DNA from: Taeniopygia guttata
Taxonomy: Eukaryota; Chordata; Aves; Passeriformes; Estrildidae
Assembly (NCBI RefSeq): GCF_048771995.1
Contig: NC_133026.1
Span: 56,607,001 to 56,671,000 of the forward strand
Direction of reading: 5' to 3'
DNA: 64,000 nucleotides
Shown here: positions 48,611 through 63,193 of the stretch, one piece after another
How positions within the stretch are numbered: position 1 is the first letter of the stretch
How the letters are laid out: every line of letters starts with the position of its first letter
Program-made: the position numbers and the translations under genes
Notes under the pieces: model-generated
What the model was told of the DNA's origin: nothing
What the model saw: only the letters and a program-made list of their open reading frames with translations
Databases searched by the model: none

Positions 48611-51600
48611 TCTGAGTAATGAATATAATTGAAACAATATCAGCAATTATAGAAGTTTCAGGTACATTTGCTTCAATATTCTGTCCAGTAGTGGATCTTT
48701 AAATAGGGACCATAAGAAATAAGACAATATTTTTACATTTGGATCTAATGAAGATTCCTTTTTTTAAAATTAATCCTAATACATAGATTCATAATTTGGA
48801 ATTTTTGACTGGATAAGAAAGAAATAGTAGATATTTTCTAACCATAGCCAATCAGGGTATACCTTTCCAACTGCCTATACTGTTCATGCTTCTGTTTAAA
48901 AGTCCACAGACAGAGTTTCTTACAGATATTAACTTAAATCTACAAAGCAGGTGAAGATTTATCAGCATTTCAAGAGGGCATGGTCTTAAATTTTATCATT
49001 TTATGAATTTCAGACTCCTAGTGCAACAGAAAGGAAGAGCCTTTTCACTTTGAGTTCTGCTGGGAGGGAAAACGCATGTATAATGCTGCTGAAGTGTGTG
49101 TGCACCCAGAAGAAAATAATAGGCCAAATTCTATTTTTAATACATAAGCAGACACTAGTTCATGACCCATTAGAATTCAAGCAGAGATAGGTCAAGTAAA
49201 TGGAAGAGAAATCTCTAGAAGTGGTGACATATACAGAACCATCTTCTGCTCAGAAAGTTCCCTGGGCTGAAAATAGCTGAAGTTTGGAGTACTAAGGAGG
49301 GGGGGGGATGGACACTATCCTTTTATCATTACTTTCTGTTTTTACCTTCTCGGGCACTTTTTTTATCTCCACTGGAAGGACAGTACTCCACATGACACTG
49401 AGCAACATGAACATTTATTCTATTCCTGTGTGCTGTTTTTATATTATATTACAAAGTAGGATGATATCATGTGAAAATTATGTGAATTAGTCATGGATAG
49501 TTTAGTTTATCATAGTAGAACACTAGTTCTTTCATGATTGAGGTAATTTTGTTTAAGGATGTGTAATGTTCCAAACGCTTAAAAATCCACACAATAATTT
49601 TTTCATTAAATCCATCCTGTCTTGAAGTAGTTTGAGAAGAGTGGTAGGGAGGGCAGAGGGCAGCTCAGCATCATTCAGGAGAATGAGTGTTTAGAGTGGT
49701 AGCTCATCCTCAAGACAGCACTTACTAATGTCCTCTTCTTCTGCTTCTTGTACTCAGCTGTCACTCCTTACATCTTTTTTCTGTCTCTCTCTGTTCCTGC
49801 TGCTGATCATGGTGGTCTTCTTGAGGAAAAAAAGAAAATATTAAAGCATATATCATGAGAGAAGGAGTGTGGGTAGAGCAAAAAGGTAGGGTTGCTCACT
49901 ATATTCAGCACCCAAGACACAGATTGTGTCCCTTTTGAGGTGATACATTCCTCTGGCCATACTGCCTCCCAGCCCTTTTTGCCCTTGTTTTAAACCCATC
50001 TCGCATTTATTCCTCCAGTGCTCTTATCTGCACTTTGCTCGCTGAGACAGAGACCTGTCTGCTGCTGTGGAGCGAAAGAAAATTTGCTCAGGCTTCCTGC
50101 CTCTCTACTCATAAGGTTTGTTCTCAGTGTTTATTGACATTTGAAGATTAGATAAAAGCTTTCTAAAATGCAGCTAACAAGCATGCATAGTATCACAAAT
50201 CCAACCTATTTACCGTCAAAAACTCCAGAAAAACTAAAGGAGGATATAGCAGAAGATAAACTGATGTTCTAAGGCCCATATAATATGACAATGAAATAGT
50301 AAGGCCACAGGTTTGGTTGTAATTTATTACAGGCAGTAGAACAGGTAGTAAGGAATTATGTCCAAACTTAAGCTTCTGTTAGGAAAGAAAAAAAGAAAAA
50401 AAGATAAGTATTTGTTCTTTGGAAAAAAAACCTCTGCTTGTACCTGGAAATAATATGTATGTGGCTTTTCATATTTCTGCAATGTTGAACTTTGTGAATC
50501 AGGACCCCTAAAGGAAATTCTGATGAAAAATTTAGTGTCATGGAGGCTGTAACAAATAGCAAAAGGACTTGCAACATGCTACCCCTTTTTCGTTTAGATA
50601 ATAGATTTTAATTAGGGAGTAGAGTATCCATGAATTAACTTTTTGTCTGGGTTCTCTGAATCTACTTTGTATTTCTTTTTCCAATGCAAAGCATTTATAT
50701 CATGCCTTATAAAAATAGGTTTTACTATTGGCCAAAAAAAAGGTTTTAAAATTCCAGAGCTTCAATAGTCCCTTTCTTACTTTTCCTCTTCCTGACAGAA
50801 TAATTCACGCACACATCCACAGACAAGCATTTGCATGTCTGTCATTAATACTTTAGCTAGGCTAGAAATAGTAATAGCTCATTGTGGGACTTGCTGCATA
50901 CTGAATGGCTGTACATTCAGTTCTACAAACTTCTGGGCTCCCTTCAAATATATGAATTGCATTCATCTGGTGCAAATTTGTGTAGTGCAATGAGACATAA
51001 GCTACAGATGATGAGTTTAAATATTTTTAAATATTTCTTATCTTCATAGAAAAAGATATGCAAAGTAAGAAAATAAAATTTAAAATGTATACTTCAGAAA
51101 TAGCCTGAGAATAAGTTTCTTTTTGACATCTCTAAAAATAAAGAGCAGTCATATCAGAGATTAACAAATTGCTTTCTGATTCTTTAAGAAATGCAGTAAC
51201 ATTTTTTAAAATTTTTTTCTGCTTGTTTCCAAACACCATGGAAAATCAGAAATTTGAACTTCTGGTGCACCAACGTTTCTATTTGGTACACTTGTGATTT
51301 TAAAAATAGGAAAAAATTTGTGCCAGAGATTTTGCAGTGAAAGACGGGTTCCTGATTACAAGACCAAAATAAAGTCCAAAAACATTCCAGAATGTCACTA
51401 AGTCACCTTCTCGGAAAAAAATATATGGGTAACACCAATGTTTGCATGATTGTCAACTGAGAAGTCACTTTTTGAAAAATGGTAAAGAGATAGAAAGTTT
51501 AAACACAGGCCTCCAAACCCATCTTGCTTATTGGTATAAGATCTGTTCACACTCATTGTGAAAGGCATTTGCCTCTCTGATTTCAAGATTCCCTCTGAAA

Positions 51601-53300
51601 AGGAAGGTAACACCACAGTGACATTGGATATGAAGACAAGAAAATATTTTTTTTCCCCTTGTTCTGTTTATGTTTACACAGAAAATCCATGTAGAAGGGA
51701 ATAATTCTAACTTGGAGCAGAGTTGAAATAGTGCATAATAAGGCCAGGAGGCACACAAACAGATAAAAACCACCTTGCAAGAGAGCAAAGAAAATTAATT
51801 ATAAGTGAATTATAGATTATATATAGTCCAGTTGCTAGTAGACTTGGAAAGTATTTTAGTCTGAAATAACTGTTGTACAGACCAAAGTTGCTCTCTGGTC
51901 TTCTTGAGGTTTATACAGTGCTCATAATCATGAGAGAAATCTCCATGTCTCCATATGTTTAATGTACAAATGAGACTTGAGCTTTTGGCAAGAAAAAAAA
52001 TCTGTCATGTTTCTCATATGAAGCAAGACTGGCAAAGTTTCCTGATTTATTTTAGATTTTCTGACTAGGATGCATGAAGATGAAAAGGGAGAGACTGTGT
52101 AAAAATTGTGTTATACGGTTCTGAGGTCATATGTGGGGGTTGCAATAATTTTTTACACATTTTACATGATTTAATTTTTATATGCTTTGTGTTACTGAGA
52201 GTATGAATAAAAATACTCATTTAAATGAGAATGAGATTGATTATTCAAAAGATACTTTGTTCTTAAGTCTTTGTTTCTCAAGGCCTAACACAACTGTGTA
52301 TTTATTAGCAGAAAACTTGTAAAAATAACATTAAAATAAAGAGCTCAAAAATTGTTTCCAGAAGACTGAACAAGATATAGATCTTTCTTATTTGTAGTAA
52401 TGTTGTGGCAACAACAACAGCAACTATAATATGTCAAATTATTTCCAACACATTAAGCAAACAAATCATTTATACAGACTAGAGCAAGTAAATTATTTAT
52501 ATATTTATTGTGCACAGTACAGCAGTAAACTGTGCCTAAGAGCCCTGTAGCGAAAAACACATCACACTGTCTAAATCCATAAAACAAGACTTGCAGGTTG
52601 AACATAATACACAAAGATTTAAGATGTGTTCTGAATCACATCTTTAAAAAGAAGAATATCCAGCCTCATGTTAAAGAAAAGGCACAGGAGAACCAAGGGT
52701 CTTACATAGTATTTTGTTGTTTCAAGTGGTTTGAAATGAAGATATTTAGTGTGAAAATTGTGTTCTGCTATTTATTGCAAAATGAACGAAAGGGTTAGAG
52801 CTTTATGACTGAAACAGCAGTAAACTGGAATAAATTCAGCAATTTGATAGGTAGTGAATGGAAGATTTGCTTCTCATTTAGTCAGCATAGTATTTCCTCC
52901 TCTTTACCAGAATTAAGAAAACTCAGTTTTGGGTTCAAAAAAACATGCTGTTGTGGACACATCTGCCAGCTTGGAAAAGGTGATGAACTGTTCATAAAAC
53001 AGTAGATTCACAGCTGCTATAACCCCCAATCCTAGGTAGAATGCCTTTTAAAGGTAGTTAACCTTAAGGTGGTTTTCACTTTCTACACCCATGTCAGCTC
53101 TGGGGTCTTTATGCTTGTAGGGGAGAAAGATATAAATGATGTAAAGTTCTTGTACTGAGTCTTAATTAAATGTCTGTCCCATGTTACATTACCAGAGTAC
53201 TAATGTAACCCCAGCCTTTTTGTTCCTTTTTCTCAGAGTGTGGGTAATCTAGTGGACCATTCTCTTTCTCCTTATACTATTTTCCCTATTGTACCTATCT
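48611..53300. other. AT-rich non-coding stretch
   Basis: No gene, RNA gene or transposon recognised. Frames are short and unrelated to known families. Confidence 0.55.
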
Positions 53301-53317
53301 TGAGATTCTCCATTCAG

Positions 53318-53413
53318 AAACTGCAGACCTAATTTCTACAGCAATATTAAAATACTGCTTACAAGTGAAACAATTTCTTTTGGTACTTGCTAGAACATTT
53401 TCCAAAGTCAAAG
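53318..53413 (+). other. Exon-like 96-base segment
   Basis: A long pyrimidine tract (about 53258-53312) ends in the acceptor CTCCATTCAG at 53317, and AAAG is followed by the donor GTGAGTG at 53414. One of the three frames is open: TADLISTAILKYCLQVKQ and onward to SKVK; the others stop. The length is a multiple of three. The body is AT-rich and I recognise no family, so it may be a decoy or a non-coding exon. Confidence 0.3.
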
Positions 53414-53727
53414 GTGAGTGTATATAGTTAGGAAAACACCTCCTACCTTAACTGGCACATTTTTAAACAACATTTTTTAAAAAATACTTCAGATTTTTAA
53501 AATATCTGTAATCTGCTTTTTATTATTTCTCAAGTTTCCCAATTATTGCTTTGTTTTCAAAATTGATGGCTAAAGACAATCTTTACCATGCTGTAATGCA
53601 ACAAGCACTATATGCCATTGAATGTAGTTTATAATACAGAACTACTTGTGATAGAGAGGACACAAATTAGGCAATATTTATACATTCATTTAAAAATTTT
53701 TCTTTTTAGTACCTGAAACAAAGTACT

Positions 53728-53730
<3 letters not shown>

Positions 53731-53776
<46 letters not shown>
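53731..53776. repeat. (AC)16(AT)7 microsatellite
   Basis: Sixteen uninterrupted AC units are followed by seven AT units. More AT/AC dinucleotide sequence continues to about 53820. It is likely length-polymorphic between individuals and could adopt Z-form DNA. Confidence 0.95.
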
Positions 53777-55807
53777 TTGAATACACACATATTTATACCT
53801 TTTGGTATATATATATGTATAAGGGTTAAAAAAAAAAAAAGGTAAAGAAACTGATATATTTTTATCTAGAAAATAAACATAGTACGTTTCATTCTAAATT
53901 ACTACATTTCAAACAATATTGCAGTATAAGGTAGACAGCTGAGGAAAAAAATGGAAAATAAATTATTCCATCCAACAAAACATACATCCTCCATTATTTT
54001 ATTTTGCAAAATTGCTTTTAAACTCAGGTTTTATTTTTAGAGCAATTTTACTTATGGATTTCATGCTTTTCATGCTTTTGGTAATTTTTAACAAATCTAA
54101 AATCTTATCTTAACTCTGGTCATTAAAAAGATAAAGGTGGATTATTATTATTTTTTTTTATTTTTAACTTAGGCAAGGACATTTGTTACTCAGGAGTAAT
54201 TTTGGTTTTAAGCCAGCTTCTTTTAATTATATTAGAGTGAAATAAATTGCAGTATCTAGCAGGATTTTTTGACAGGAAGATACACATGAATTAAAAAAAA
54301 AAAAAAACAAGAAAAAATTAAGTTCCTCTTCAGAACTCTTCTTCCAAGTGGAATAGACAAGGTTTTTCTAAAAATCTGCCTTCAAATTATATCACATTCT
54401 TGAATTTCCTAATTTGGTAAATCAATCTTTTTAAACCCCCACATAATAGCAGCATAGTAGCATTTGCACAGTCACGGTATCCTTCATACCCGGCAAGAAT
54501 TGTTTAGGCTCAATAAATTTAAACAGTCTTTTGAAAACAGAAGCATAATTAGTTCACCACAGTAATTTGAACTCCTCCCTATGCTTTCTCCATAAATAAC
54601 TTCTGTTGGGTACTCTTTGGAATTATCATTTCAGTCACAATCAGATTTTTAAACAGATTTTAAACAGATATCAGAGAGAGCAGATCAAAATGTAAGAGGC
54701 TAAGATAATAATTCTTTCCTCAAATTATCAACAATATGTGATTGTATTATGGAGAATTAAAAAATACATTTTAGCTACTACACGTAAATAACCTACAGTG
54801 TTCAAGAATTTGTTTCGTAACTGTTTTAGCTAAACTAGCTGATCACCACTAAGTGAGATGAACTCACTGAAACATAATTTATTCCTTTATTTATAATGCA
54901 AGGACTTAAATGTTTGCTTATATACCATCTTGCTTCCAATGGACTATTCTTATTTTACTTACAAATTCAGTATTTCAGTGAAAGAACTTGTGATATCAAA
55001 AATTCTGTTTAGTTCTATTAAAATTATTAGTTGAGCTACACCCTCCTAAAGTATTTATACCAGAAAACCCTGCATTTTGTAAACCAGCATCTGAATGATT
55101 AAGGATTGATTGTGTCTAAAGTACATGTAAACACTCAAAAATAAATCAGTGTAATAGCTGACTGATAGATTCTTTTTTAAAAAATAGCAAATCAAGTTTT
55201 CATCTGACTACAAAAATTTTGCCAAAATTTAACATAATATTTTTTAAATTAAGATCATCAAAATGATGGTCAGTATGGAAGATTAAACCAATACAACAAT
55301 TGTATCACAACTTCTGTGACTGTTGGATGAGTGTGTACTTTTATATTTTTATATATATGTTCATGAGTGATAAGTCTCTATACATTCAGGCACAGCACAG
55401 ATTTTACAGGTGTGAAGAAAACTTATTTACAAATTTTTTCAGATTCCATTTTGAAGTAGCCTGGCATACAAGGAAAAAGTATCATCCCTACAGTACATTT
55501 TTAGAGCTACATATATAACAACTATTTTAAGTGTACTGACAGACTTTGGAAATGCAGTGCACACACACAAAATCTTTTTATGCACAGCATAATAGAGAAG
55601 ATGACAAGTGAAAAAAGGAAGCCATATACAGTGTATGATCTAAAAAAACCTAAGGGTTTCAAGGGGGATTATAAATCACAAAATTTTGAAAAAAAATAGA
55701 AGAAAAAATCAGTCCAAGTACATAAGTAATCTTGCTTTTAATAGACTTTAATATATGCTACATATCAGCAAAAATGCAAGGGAAGACATCAGATCCTATA
55801 AAGTGCA

Positions 55808-55841
<34 letters not shown>

Positions 55842-55848
55842 CCAATCA
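55808..55848. repeat. (AATC)8 microsatellite
   Basis: About eight perfect AATC tetranucleotide units, followed by one imperfect unit (AACC) and a final AATC. Likely polymorphic. Confidence 0.95.
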
Positions 55849-56624
55849 TTTAACTATTCAGAGAGGTCAGGTACATATAGAATTGTTTTTATATACTGCC
55901 AAATTCATTAATGCTTTGGACAAAATTGGTCAACATATACAAATCATGACCTATTTCAGGCAATTTGACAACAGTATTTGTTTCTTTTTAGTTCCAAAAT
56001 GCCTATGAACAAAACCACTTGGCTTTTAATTCAAACCTATTGTAAATTTTTACATCATGAAAAGCTGCTACTTTTTCCTCCCTAAAGAACATTTAGTTAA
56101 ACAGTTTATGTGATCAAAGTATACAAAATGCTAATTCTTTTCCCTATATATGTATAGAGTTTTGTTAAAGGAAGTTTTAAATCAAATTAATCCGATGGGA
56201 AGGTTCACCTTCACGTTTATTTCTAATATCTGATAAGTTTAGAAAAAAATAAATAGCTTCTACTGTTTCCCACTGTGAACATTAGTTGCCAGAGCTGCAG
56301 CAAAAGTAGAGCAATAGTTGTGTGAAAAAAGCATCAGTTTTTCAGAATTGCTTCTACTAACCTCAAAGAAGAGCTTCAGGTTTGTAATGGTAAGATGAAT
56401 GTCAACAGTAACTGAATGAAGCTTCAAAAGAAAGTCAAGGAGCAATTTATGGTCCAAATGACTCGCAATTACTTCTTCTAGCCAACATGTACAGAAAGAT
56501 TTCTTGTCAGCTCCCCAGGAACTGCTTCTGACTTATTAATTTGGTTTTTTAACTTGTACAACCTATTTTCTATTCTTTTCTTCACCTGACACCCATGAGA
56601 TTTTAGAAGAACTAACAAATGACA

Positions 56625-56719
56625 CCCTCCTCCTCTCCTCCCTCCTTCCCTCCTCCCTCCTTCCCTCCTCCCTCCTTCCCTCCCTCCCTCCCTCTCTCTG
56701 TCTCTGTCTTCCCCTCCTC
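56625..56719. repeat. Polypyrimidine tract with 15-bp tandem repeat
   Basis: About 95 bases are almost wholly C and T. They contain three exact copies of CCTCCCTCCTTCCCT (56637-56651, 56652-56666, 56667-56681), then (CCCT)n and CTCTGTCTCTGTC. The strand asymmetry and partial mirror symmetry would allow triplex (H-DNA) formation. Its minus-strand glycine/arginine/glutamate-rich frames are products of the repeat, not genes. Confidence 0.93.
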
Positions 56720-59700
56720 AGATCTTGTTTCTGTCCTGGAGTAAGAAAACAAAATGCCATCACTATTTTCTGTATTATGATGTAAAAGGGCTAAGTATAG
56801 AAAAGGAAGAAAAAGGTTTTTCACTTGTGAGTTGTAGTAGATGTAGGGGGTCATTACAGTGTTATAATATTCTAAAATGAAAGGAAGCAAATGGGCAAAA
56901 GAAGGATTATAAAATAGAGTGGTAGGTCTAACATGAATAGATGCTACAAGAGAGCAAAACAAAGCACTGGAGCAATCAGTGGTAAATAAAACTGACAGAA
57001 GAAGAGTTTATAATAGAAACACAGATTAGAGGAACACAAACATGGAGTAAAAAAAAAAAAAATAATGGCAATGAAATAGAGAAAAGAGTAGTTAGGTAGA
57101 CTCAAGGCAAACCAATTTAGCACTGTGACCGTCCAAGCCTTTGCTTTAACTAGAACTATGTTTGTTAGTGTTCTAACTTTATGCAGGAAGAAGAATTGGA
57201 ATAAAGCAGTTTATACCCTATAAGAAGGTTAAGCTCAACATCTTAAGAATCTTCTCTTGCACTTCATGTAAGTATTAGAAGAGGAAAAAACTGGTTTTAG
57301 TCTAAGGTTGAAAAGTTCCCATGCAATAGTAAATCTAGTTCTCCCACAATTCAAAACAGGGTGATAGAGTTTTTTCCTTTAGGCAGGCTCTTGTTTTACT
57401 TCACTTGCAAATAACATTAATTTGTTGCAGATTTCAAAATTAAAAGTATTTAATTGTCATTCCCAATGTTGGGTTTAATGCTATCTACTAAACATACAAA
57501 TATTGTTGCTGACAGAATTGTTCCAGAAGACTATTTATGCAAAAATCATTTCATGGTAAAGTTAGACTTATTCTTCTAATATAGTACATAACATTTTGAC
57601 ATCCAGCACAGTTGCCAATGGGCAAGAAAAACACAGAGAAAATGGAAACAGGGAAAACATTCATGCAGCATCTTACAGAGAATCTTCAACAGCCATCAGA
57701 TAGCACTGGGTGTGTATTAGCTCCAAACTCAGAGGCTTTGTGCTCTAATTGGTACTGAAGATTGGTATCTTATACCAAATAAGGTGAAAAAAATGTGACA
57801 TGATATGACAAAGATAGATAACTTCCTAAAATTCAGTTACTGGCTGTGGCTAGGGCAGCTGAGCTTCTAGAGCAGAGAAATGCTGCTAGCATGATCAACT
57901 TGAGCTATCACTAACCAGTAACCACATTCACAGGAGTTGGTGCAGTGAACTATAACTAAACAGTCCCTGGACTTGCATTGACCAAGGCAGTATTTATCCT
58001 TTTAGCAGCAGCCAACGATCTTGAGTGAACTATTTTCTTGTTGGTATCATTTCTGTCTTTGCCACCTCATAACATGCCTCTTTGAATGGCCACCATATAT
58101 ATTTTCAACTAACTTAAGCTTTTCTTTTTGCTGAGAGGCAATATAGTACTGTCTCCTCTGCTACAGGGGACATTTCTGTCTGTGGTAGATGTTGCTTCCC
58201 AGCAAAAATGAAACCTTATGCTTAGCTAAATCTTTGCAGAGCACTGCATGTGAGAAGTCAGGCTGGACATGGTGCTCATTGAAAAGACAGGTATGTATGT
58301 CCAAAAGCAATGTGTAATGGTATGTTTGCCAGCTAATGCAAATTCCTCCTTGCATACATATGAAAATATAGCATGCCTTGCATGTACTGGCACTGATTTC
58401 CAAGGTGCCCTGAAATCACAGCAGAGAGTGGAGCAGGGAGTTTAAGCATTGTGCTAGTACAGTATTTCTGCTACAATGCACTACAGACAGTACAGTAGCA
58501 TACTGCAAGATTTCACTGGTTTTCATGATACAGAACAGAGTTTCGATTCCCAGAAACAATTTCTATTAAATTATTTTGATGTCCTTATGGTAAATATTAC
58601 ATCCATATAGTGACCATCAGGTATAATCTCAATTTACCATTGTAAATTAGTTTTATGAAAGAGTTCATTCTAATGAAGAAGAAATTGCCTACAGGTAGAC
58701 TATAAAGTCAGTCTCAGGTAGATAAGAACTGGATTAAACTTTCAGAGATCTTGACCAATGGTAGTTAAAAACAAACAAAGAGAAATTAGCATTAATTAGA
58801 AGAAGGTATGGTAGCATACAACAGGTCATTGCCAGCAAGTTAATTTCTAACAAATCAGATTTTTCTGTGGATGAGAGTTATTTTTTTAGCAGAAGAATAA
58901 CAATAAACAGTGAAAATGGGGTGTGCGTATGAAAATATTCACAAAATAATGTAAACTCTTATGTACATTCTTGTACTGAAATTTAATGTGAACGTCTGAA
59001 GTACTGACAGCTATTTTGAAAACTGGCATGAACTGCGTGAAAAGAAAGTCAGACACAAAAGTCTGTTAAGTAAATGTGTGTCACCTGAGATATCTCCTTG
59101 GTGATCACTGTAAAGCTTATGTACTACCCCATGGCAGTTAGCTGCCTATGTTAGAGGAAATACTAGATGCTTTGGAGTTTGTGAAACCAACCCCTTGAGT
59201 GAATTTTTTCAGAGACTTCAGTGTTTACAAGATTCTTAATTAGCAATTACATCTGGCTTTAGAGTCATTTAGCAATCCCAGCAACACTTATGATTTATAC
59301 AAGTATTACAGTGGACTGTTTTCTCTAAATGAGATAATACTATGGGAAAAATTACCATAAAAATAGCTATTTTATTGAGAATTATGTATTCTCAGTAGCA
59401 GAAATTAAACATGTGTTTCAGGATCCCATCTTTTTTTTTGGGGAAATCTCTAACATCTCTCTTCCTCCTCCCACTAAGCTTAAGTGATACATGTGTAAAA
59501 CTGGTGTCATATTTCTAACCACAAAAAATTATGGAACTAGAAACTCCCCCAAGACAGAATTGGTGAGTGTGAACTCTGCTACCTAATGGAGAGAGGGTGA
59601 GATCACCATTTTGGACACTTCAGTGAATTCTGAATTCCCTTCCAAATTTAAATCAAATAGAAAAACTTTGGTTATATTCAAGATGAGATTCTCAGAAATT

Positions 59701-62400
59701 TTTGAGAGTAGTGAAGTCCTTATGCCTGTTAAAGTCTAAGCTCAAAGGTTGCTCACTATTTGGCTTCTCATTTTATTAACATTCTGTAATAAATGTCCAA
59801 GGAAGTATTTATATTTGCCTAAGGTTCATTTTATTTGGACTCTTCTCTCATACTGAATTTGACCTTCACGAGTTCTTTTCCATAAGTGGTGACCTTTAGA
59901 TTAGCCTCCCGTGTAAAGAAGTGGCTCTTTTGCCTGATATTGTTCATTCTCCACATTATTATACCAAAAAATATACAAATAATTTTAAATATTGGTTAAA
60001 AAACACCCCTCTTATTTATTGTGTTCCAAGAAAAATACCATCTTTTCCATTCTGTTCAAGGTCCCAAGAGTGTTTTTCATTATTTATTTCTTGAAAACCT
60101 CAAGAAATATTAAATGTTTGGTTCTAAACAGATTTTTTTCCTGTGTTTGTCAGAAATATGAGCATGTTTGGAGTGCAAATGAGTTTTTTGAACAAAATTT
60201 CAACTTAAGTATTTTACTGTTCCATTAAAAATTTCATAATCTCCTATTTTTTCTTTATAAACATAGTCAGATGCCAAAGAAACCAGAAAAAGGTTTAGTC
60301 TGAGAAATGTGCACATGTTGTTGAGTCAAATGCTGGCAATAATAGCATAATGACATATTTAGAATGTAGTCTTTAAAAAAATATCACTTTAGAAATGTTA
60401 CAATTCTGAATCTCCTTCTGTGGTCAAGAATCTTAAGGCAATAAGAAATTTACCATTGAAAGTTCTTATTTATTCAATGATGTCTTTATACCTCATACAC
60501 CTGAGGTCATCATTTCTTGAACAGTGTGACTCTCAGACTGCAGCCTCTGAGGGGCTAAGGTAACAGGAAACAATCTTTTTCCTATTGTCATGTACATTCA
60601 AAATAATTTCAGTGTAATACACTGTTAATCCCTGTCTGTTTCATACTGAACTTTGGGTTTGATTCTTATCTTTCTTTTATCTGTTTTCTTTTCCTTTCTT
60701 GCTTGCTTTCCTGTCTTTTTTCCCTGGCCCCATTTCTGGTATCTTCTTTGACTCATTACAAGCTGAACACAATAACCAAGACATTTCACTCAAAGATTAA
60801 AAACCCTTGCAAACTTCTCACTCACAGAGAACAAAATGAAAAAGCTTCTGTCTACAAGAATCGGGTTATGGGGTTTTTTTTTTTTTGTATAGAAAGATTT
60901 TACCTCTTATCATCTTTTTAAGATTGCTGAAAGTACCCGATATCAATGACTTACCATATGCAAAACACTAGAGCAAATGCAGTCCTTCCTAATGAGACTT
61001 GACAGATAAAAGTACTTTTATTGTTTAAATTTTTGAGACATTTTGGTGTCTCCCTGATTGTTTTCCCCATCTTTTGGCTCTGTAAAACTTTGTTAATTTT
61101 ATTGAAGAGACCATTGGTTACTGGTAAAACCCCAGCTTTTTGGTTTCAGTAAATGTTACTGTAATTCTGCTGTCATAGTTCTGTTAATGAGCTTCAAAGA
61201 CTGCATGTGAAAAGCACTCATGGTTCAGTGTACATTACATCTATTGTAATTTTAAATAAAAATCCAGGTATATTAGAATAAATAGGTAGAAAAGTACATA
61301 ATTATTTATAATTTAGCTACTTGCCATTGCCACTAATATTTAAATTAATTAGCTCTTAGCAACCTCTAAAATATACTTTCCTGCTCACAAAATGCTACAG
61401 AAATAAATTACCATAAATTTTGTTCAAAAACATGTTTTGGGCAGCAATCCTACTAAGAATTAGAAATGCTAAGAATCTCAATCTGAGCAATTTTTTTTTT
61501 AATCAAGTAGCAAATTTAGTTCTCTTCAAAGGCAAAATATTATGAACCTCTGTTATTCTTTTCTTTTATAGACTTAGTAATTCACTCTGGTTGTTTTCTT
61601 GGTTTTGAGAAAAAACAGTTGCAACCAAATTAATTTTCCTAATTAAGTTGTTGCTGTCTATACTCCTCCCATCATACCTGTAATCATAAGTTGCAGAAAG
61701 AATAAGTTGTCTTTGATATGCTGTCCAGAATATTAAGAAAACCTATAAAGAAATTAAAAAATACTAAAAAAATAGCTTTGCTTGCTTGTTTAATACAAAT
61801 AATTGTGACTATAGCTGTACGGATGGCCTGTGACACTAACGTTAATAAAGATGTTTAACAAATATAAGAGCAGAAATCTTGTTATTATATTTATACTGAA
61901 TTAAAATGAGAAACTGTACTACATCCCAATTTTCTAAAAAAAAAAAAATCAGAAAATGAATATTCTTTCGTGGAATATGTGTATGAAGAAACATCAGTGC
62001 TAGGGGTATTGATGTGAAGACGATATGTTTTTCATGGTGCTTTGAGAGGATGGCAATGCTTTCAGAACTTTCTATTACTTTTCAAAGCAGAATGAGTAAA
62101 TGAAGCTCTAGGACCATTGTGTTAGATGCTTTTAAATGGGGGTCCAGGAAATCTGGTTATTCTACAACACACTGATTTACAGAACTAGAGCTTCCTAGTC
62201 TTGCTGTTTCTCTTTGCTTTGAGGTAAATTATAAGCCAAGAAAACAAAATGTACTAAAGACATTTTGAGTATGAGCTTTTCATGCATCAGTTGCTGCAAT
62301 TGCCAGAGGTCTCTGTGAGATGGTAAAATGACCAGAAAGGATAGATAAGTCAAGGAAATTTCTCTCAGGACATGGTTTTAACATCCTGTGAGATCAGAAA

Positions 62401-62423
62401 ACTCTTTTAACTGTTAAAAGAGT
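62401..62423. repeat. 11-bp inverted repeat with 1-base centre
   Basis: ACTCTTTTAAC (62401-62411) is perfectly complementary to GTTAAAAGAGT (62413-62423), separated by a single T. It could extrude as a cruciform or form a binding site for a dimeric protein; no supporting context was found. Confidence 0.9.
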
Positions 62424-63160
62424 GCTTCTGCCTACTCTCCCATTTAATAGAGAGTTTCTGCCTTGCATTTGTCAAAAAGAAATAGGCCATAAAAAATGTT
62501 AGCAACTTAGGAAGTATAAAATAGTAATACCACATTTCTCTAAAATTTTAGCAAATCTCTGCTGCTACTTGGAAACAGTTTATCGTATTCCTTTACTATA
62601 TTGTTATATTCTGAAAGTGTAAATGATGACTGTTGTTCAGCACATGAACTTTCTGCTTTTTCTCTTTTTGTTATTATCTTTCAGTAAGACAGCCCTCTGG
62701 TCTTGTTTTAAATTCCAAAGAGAATTTCCCTGACTGGTGAAATCAACTGAATAAAATAAATTAAAACCTACTTTGTAGAGTTACCGTGGGGTTTGACTTA
62801 AGTAATGAACTGAAATATGAAGCTACTATGTTCTGCTTGCAGAAGTGTACCTGAACTATAAAGAAAAGTGTGACAGATACCTGAAACACTAATCTAGATA
62901 GAAATTATAGTGAAAATGTTCCAGTCAGGGTTCTTTCTCGTCTAAGTATTTTATTGCCTTTTTCAACATATGCTGAAATCAATGACAGAGTTTCTTATCT
63001 TATATTTCACAGAAAACATTAGCTTGATAAGGCACACCACAATCTAGTTAGAAATGTACAAATAACATTGGATTGCACAGATTCAGATTTAATTTCTCTA
63101 GGCATAGATTAAATCTGGGAACATAAGACTTTGGACCTTTTACATTCAGTCAGAAAAAAT

Positions 63161-63193
63161 GATAAAGATAATGATAATGATGATAATGATAAG
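63161..63193. repeat. Imperfect GAT/GATAAT microsatellite
   Basis: Repeated GATAAT and GAT units with a few interruptions. The tract also supplies several overlapping GATAA motifs, which are probably incidental. Confidence 0.85.

Noticed and set aside
56563..56962. Glu/Gly/Arg repeat proteins on the minus strand
   Set aside because: They are translations of the polypyrimidine tandem repeat.
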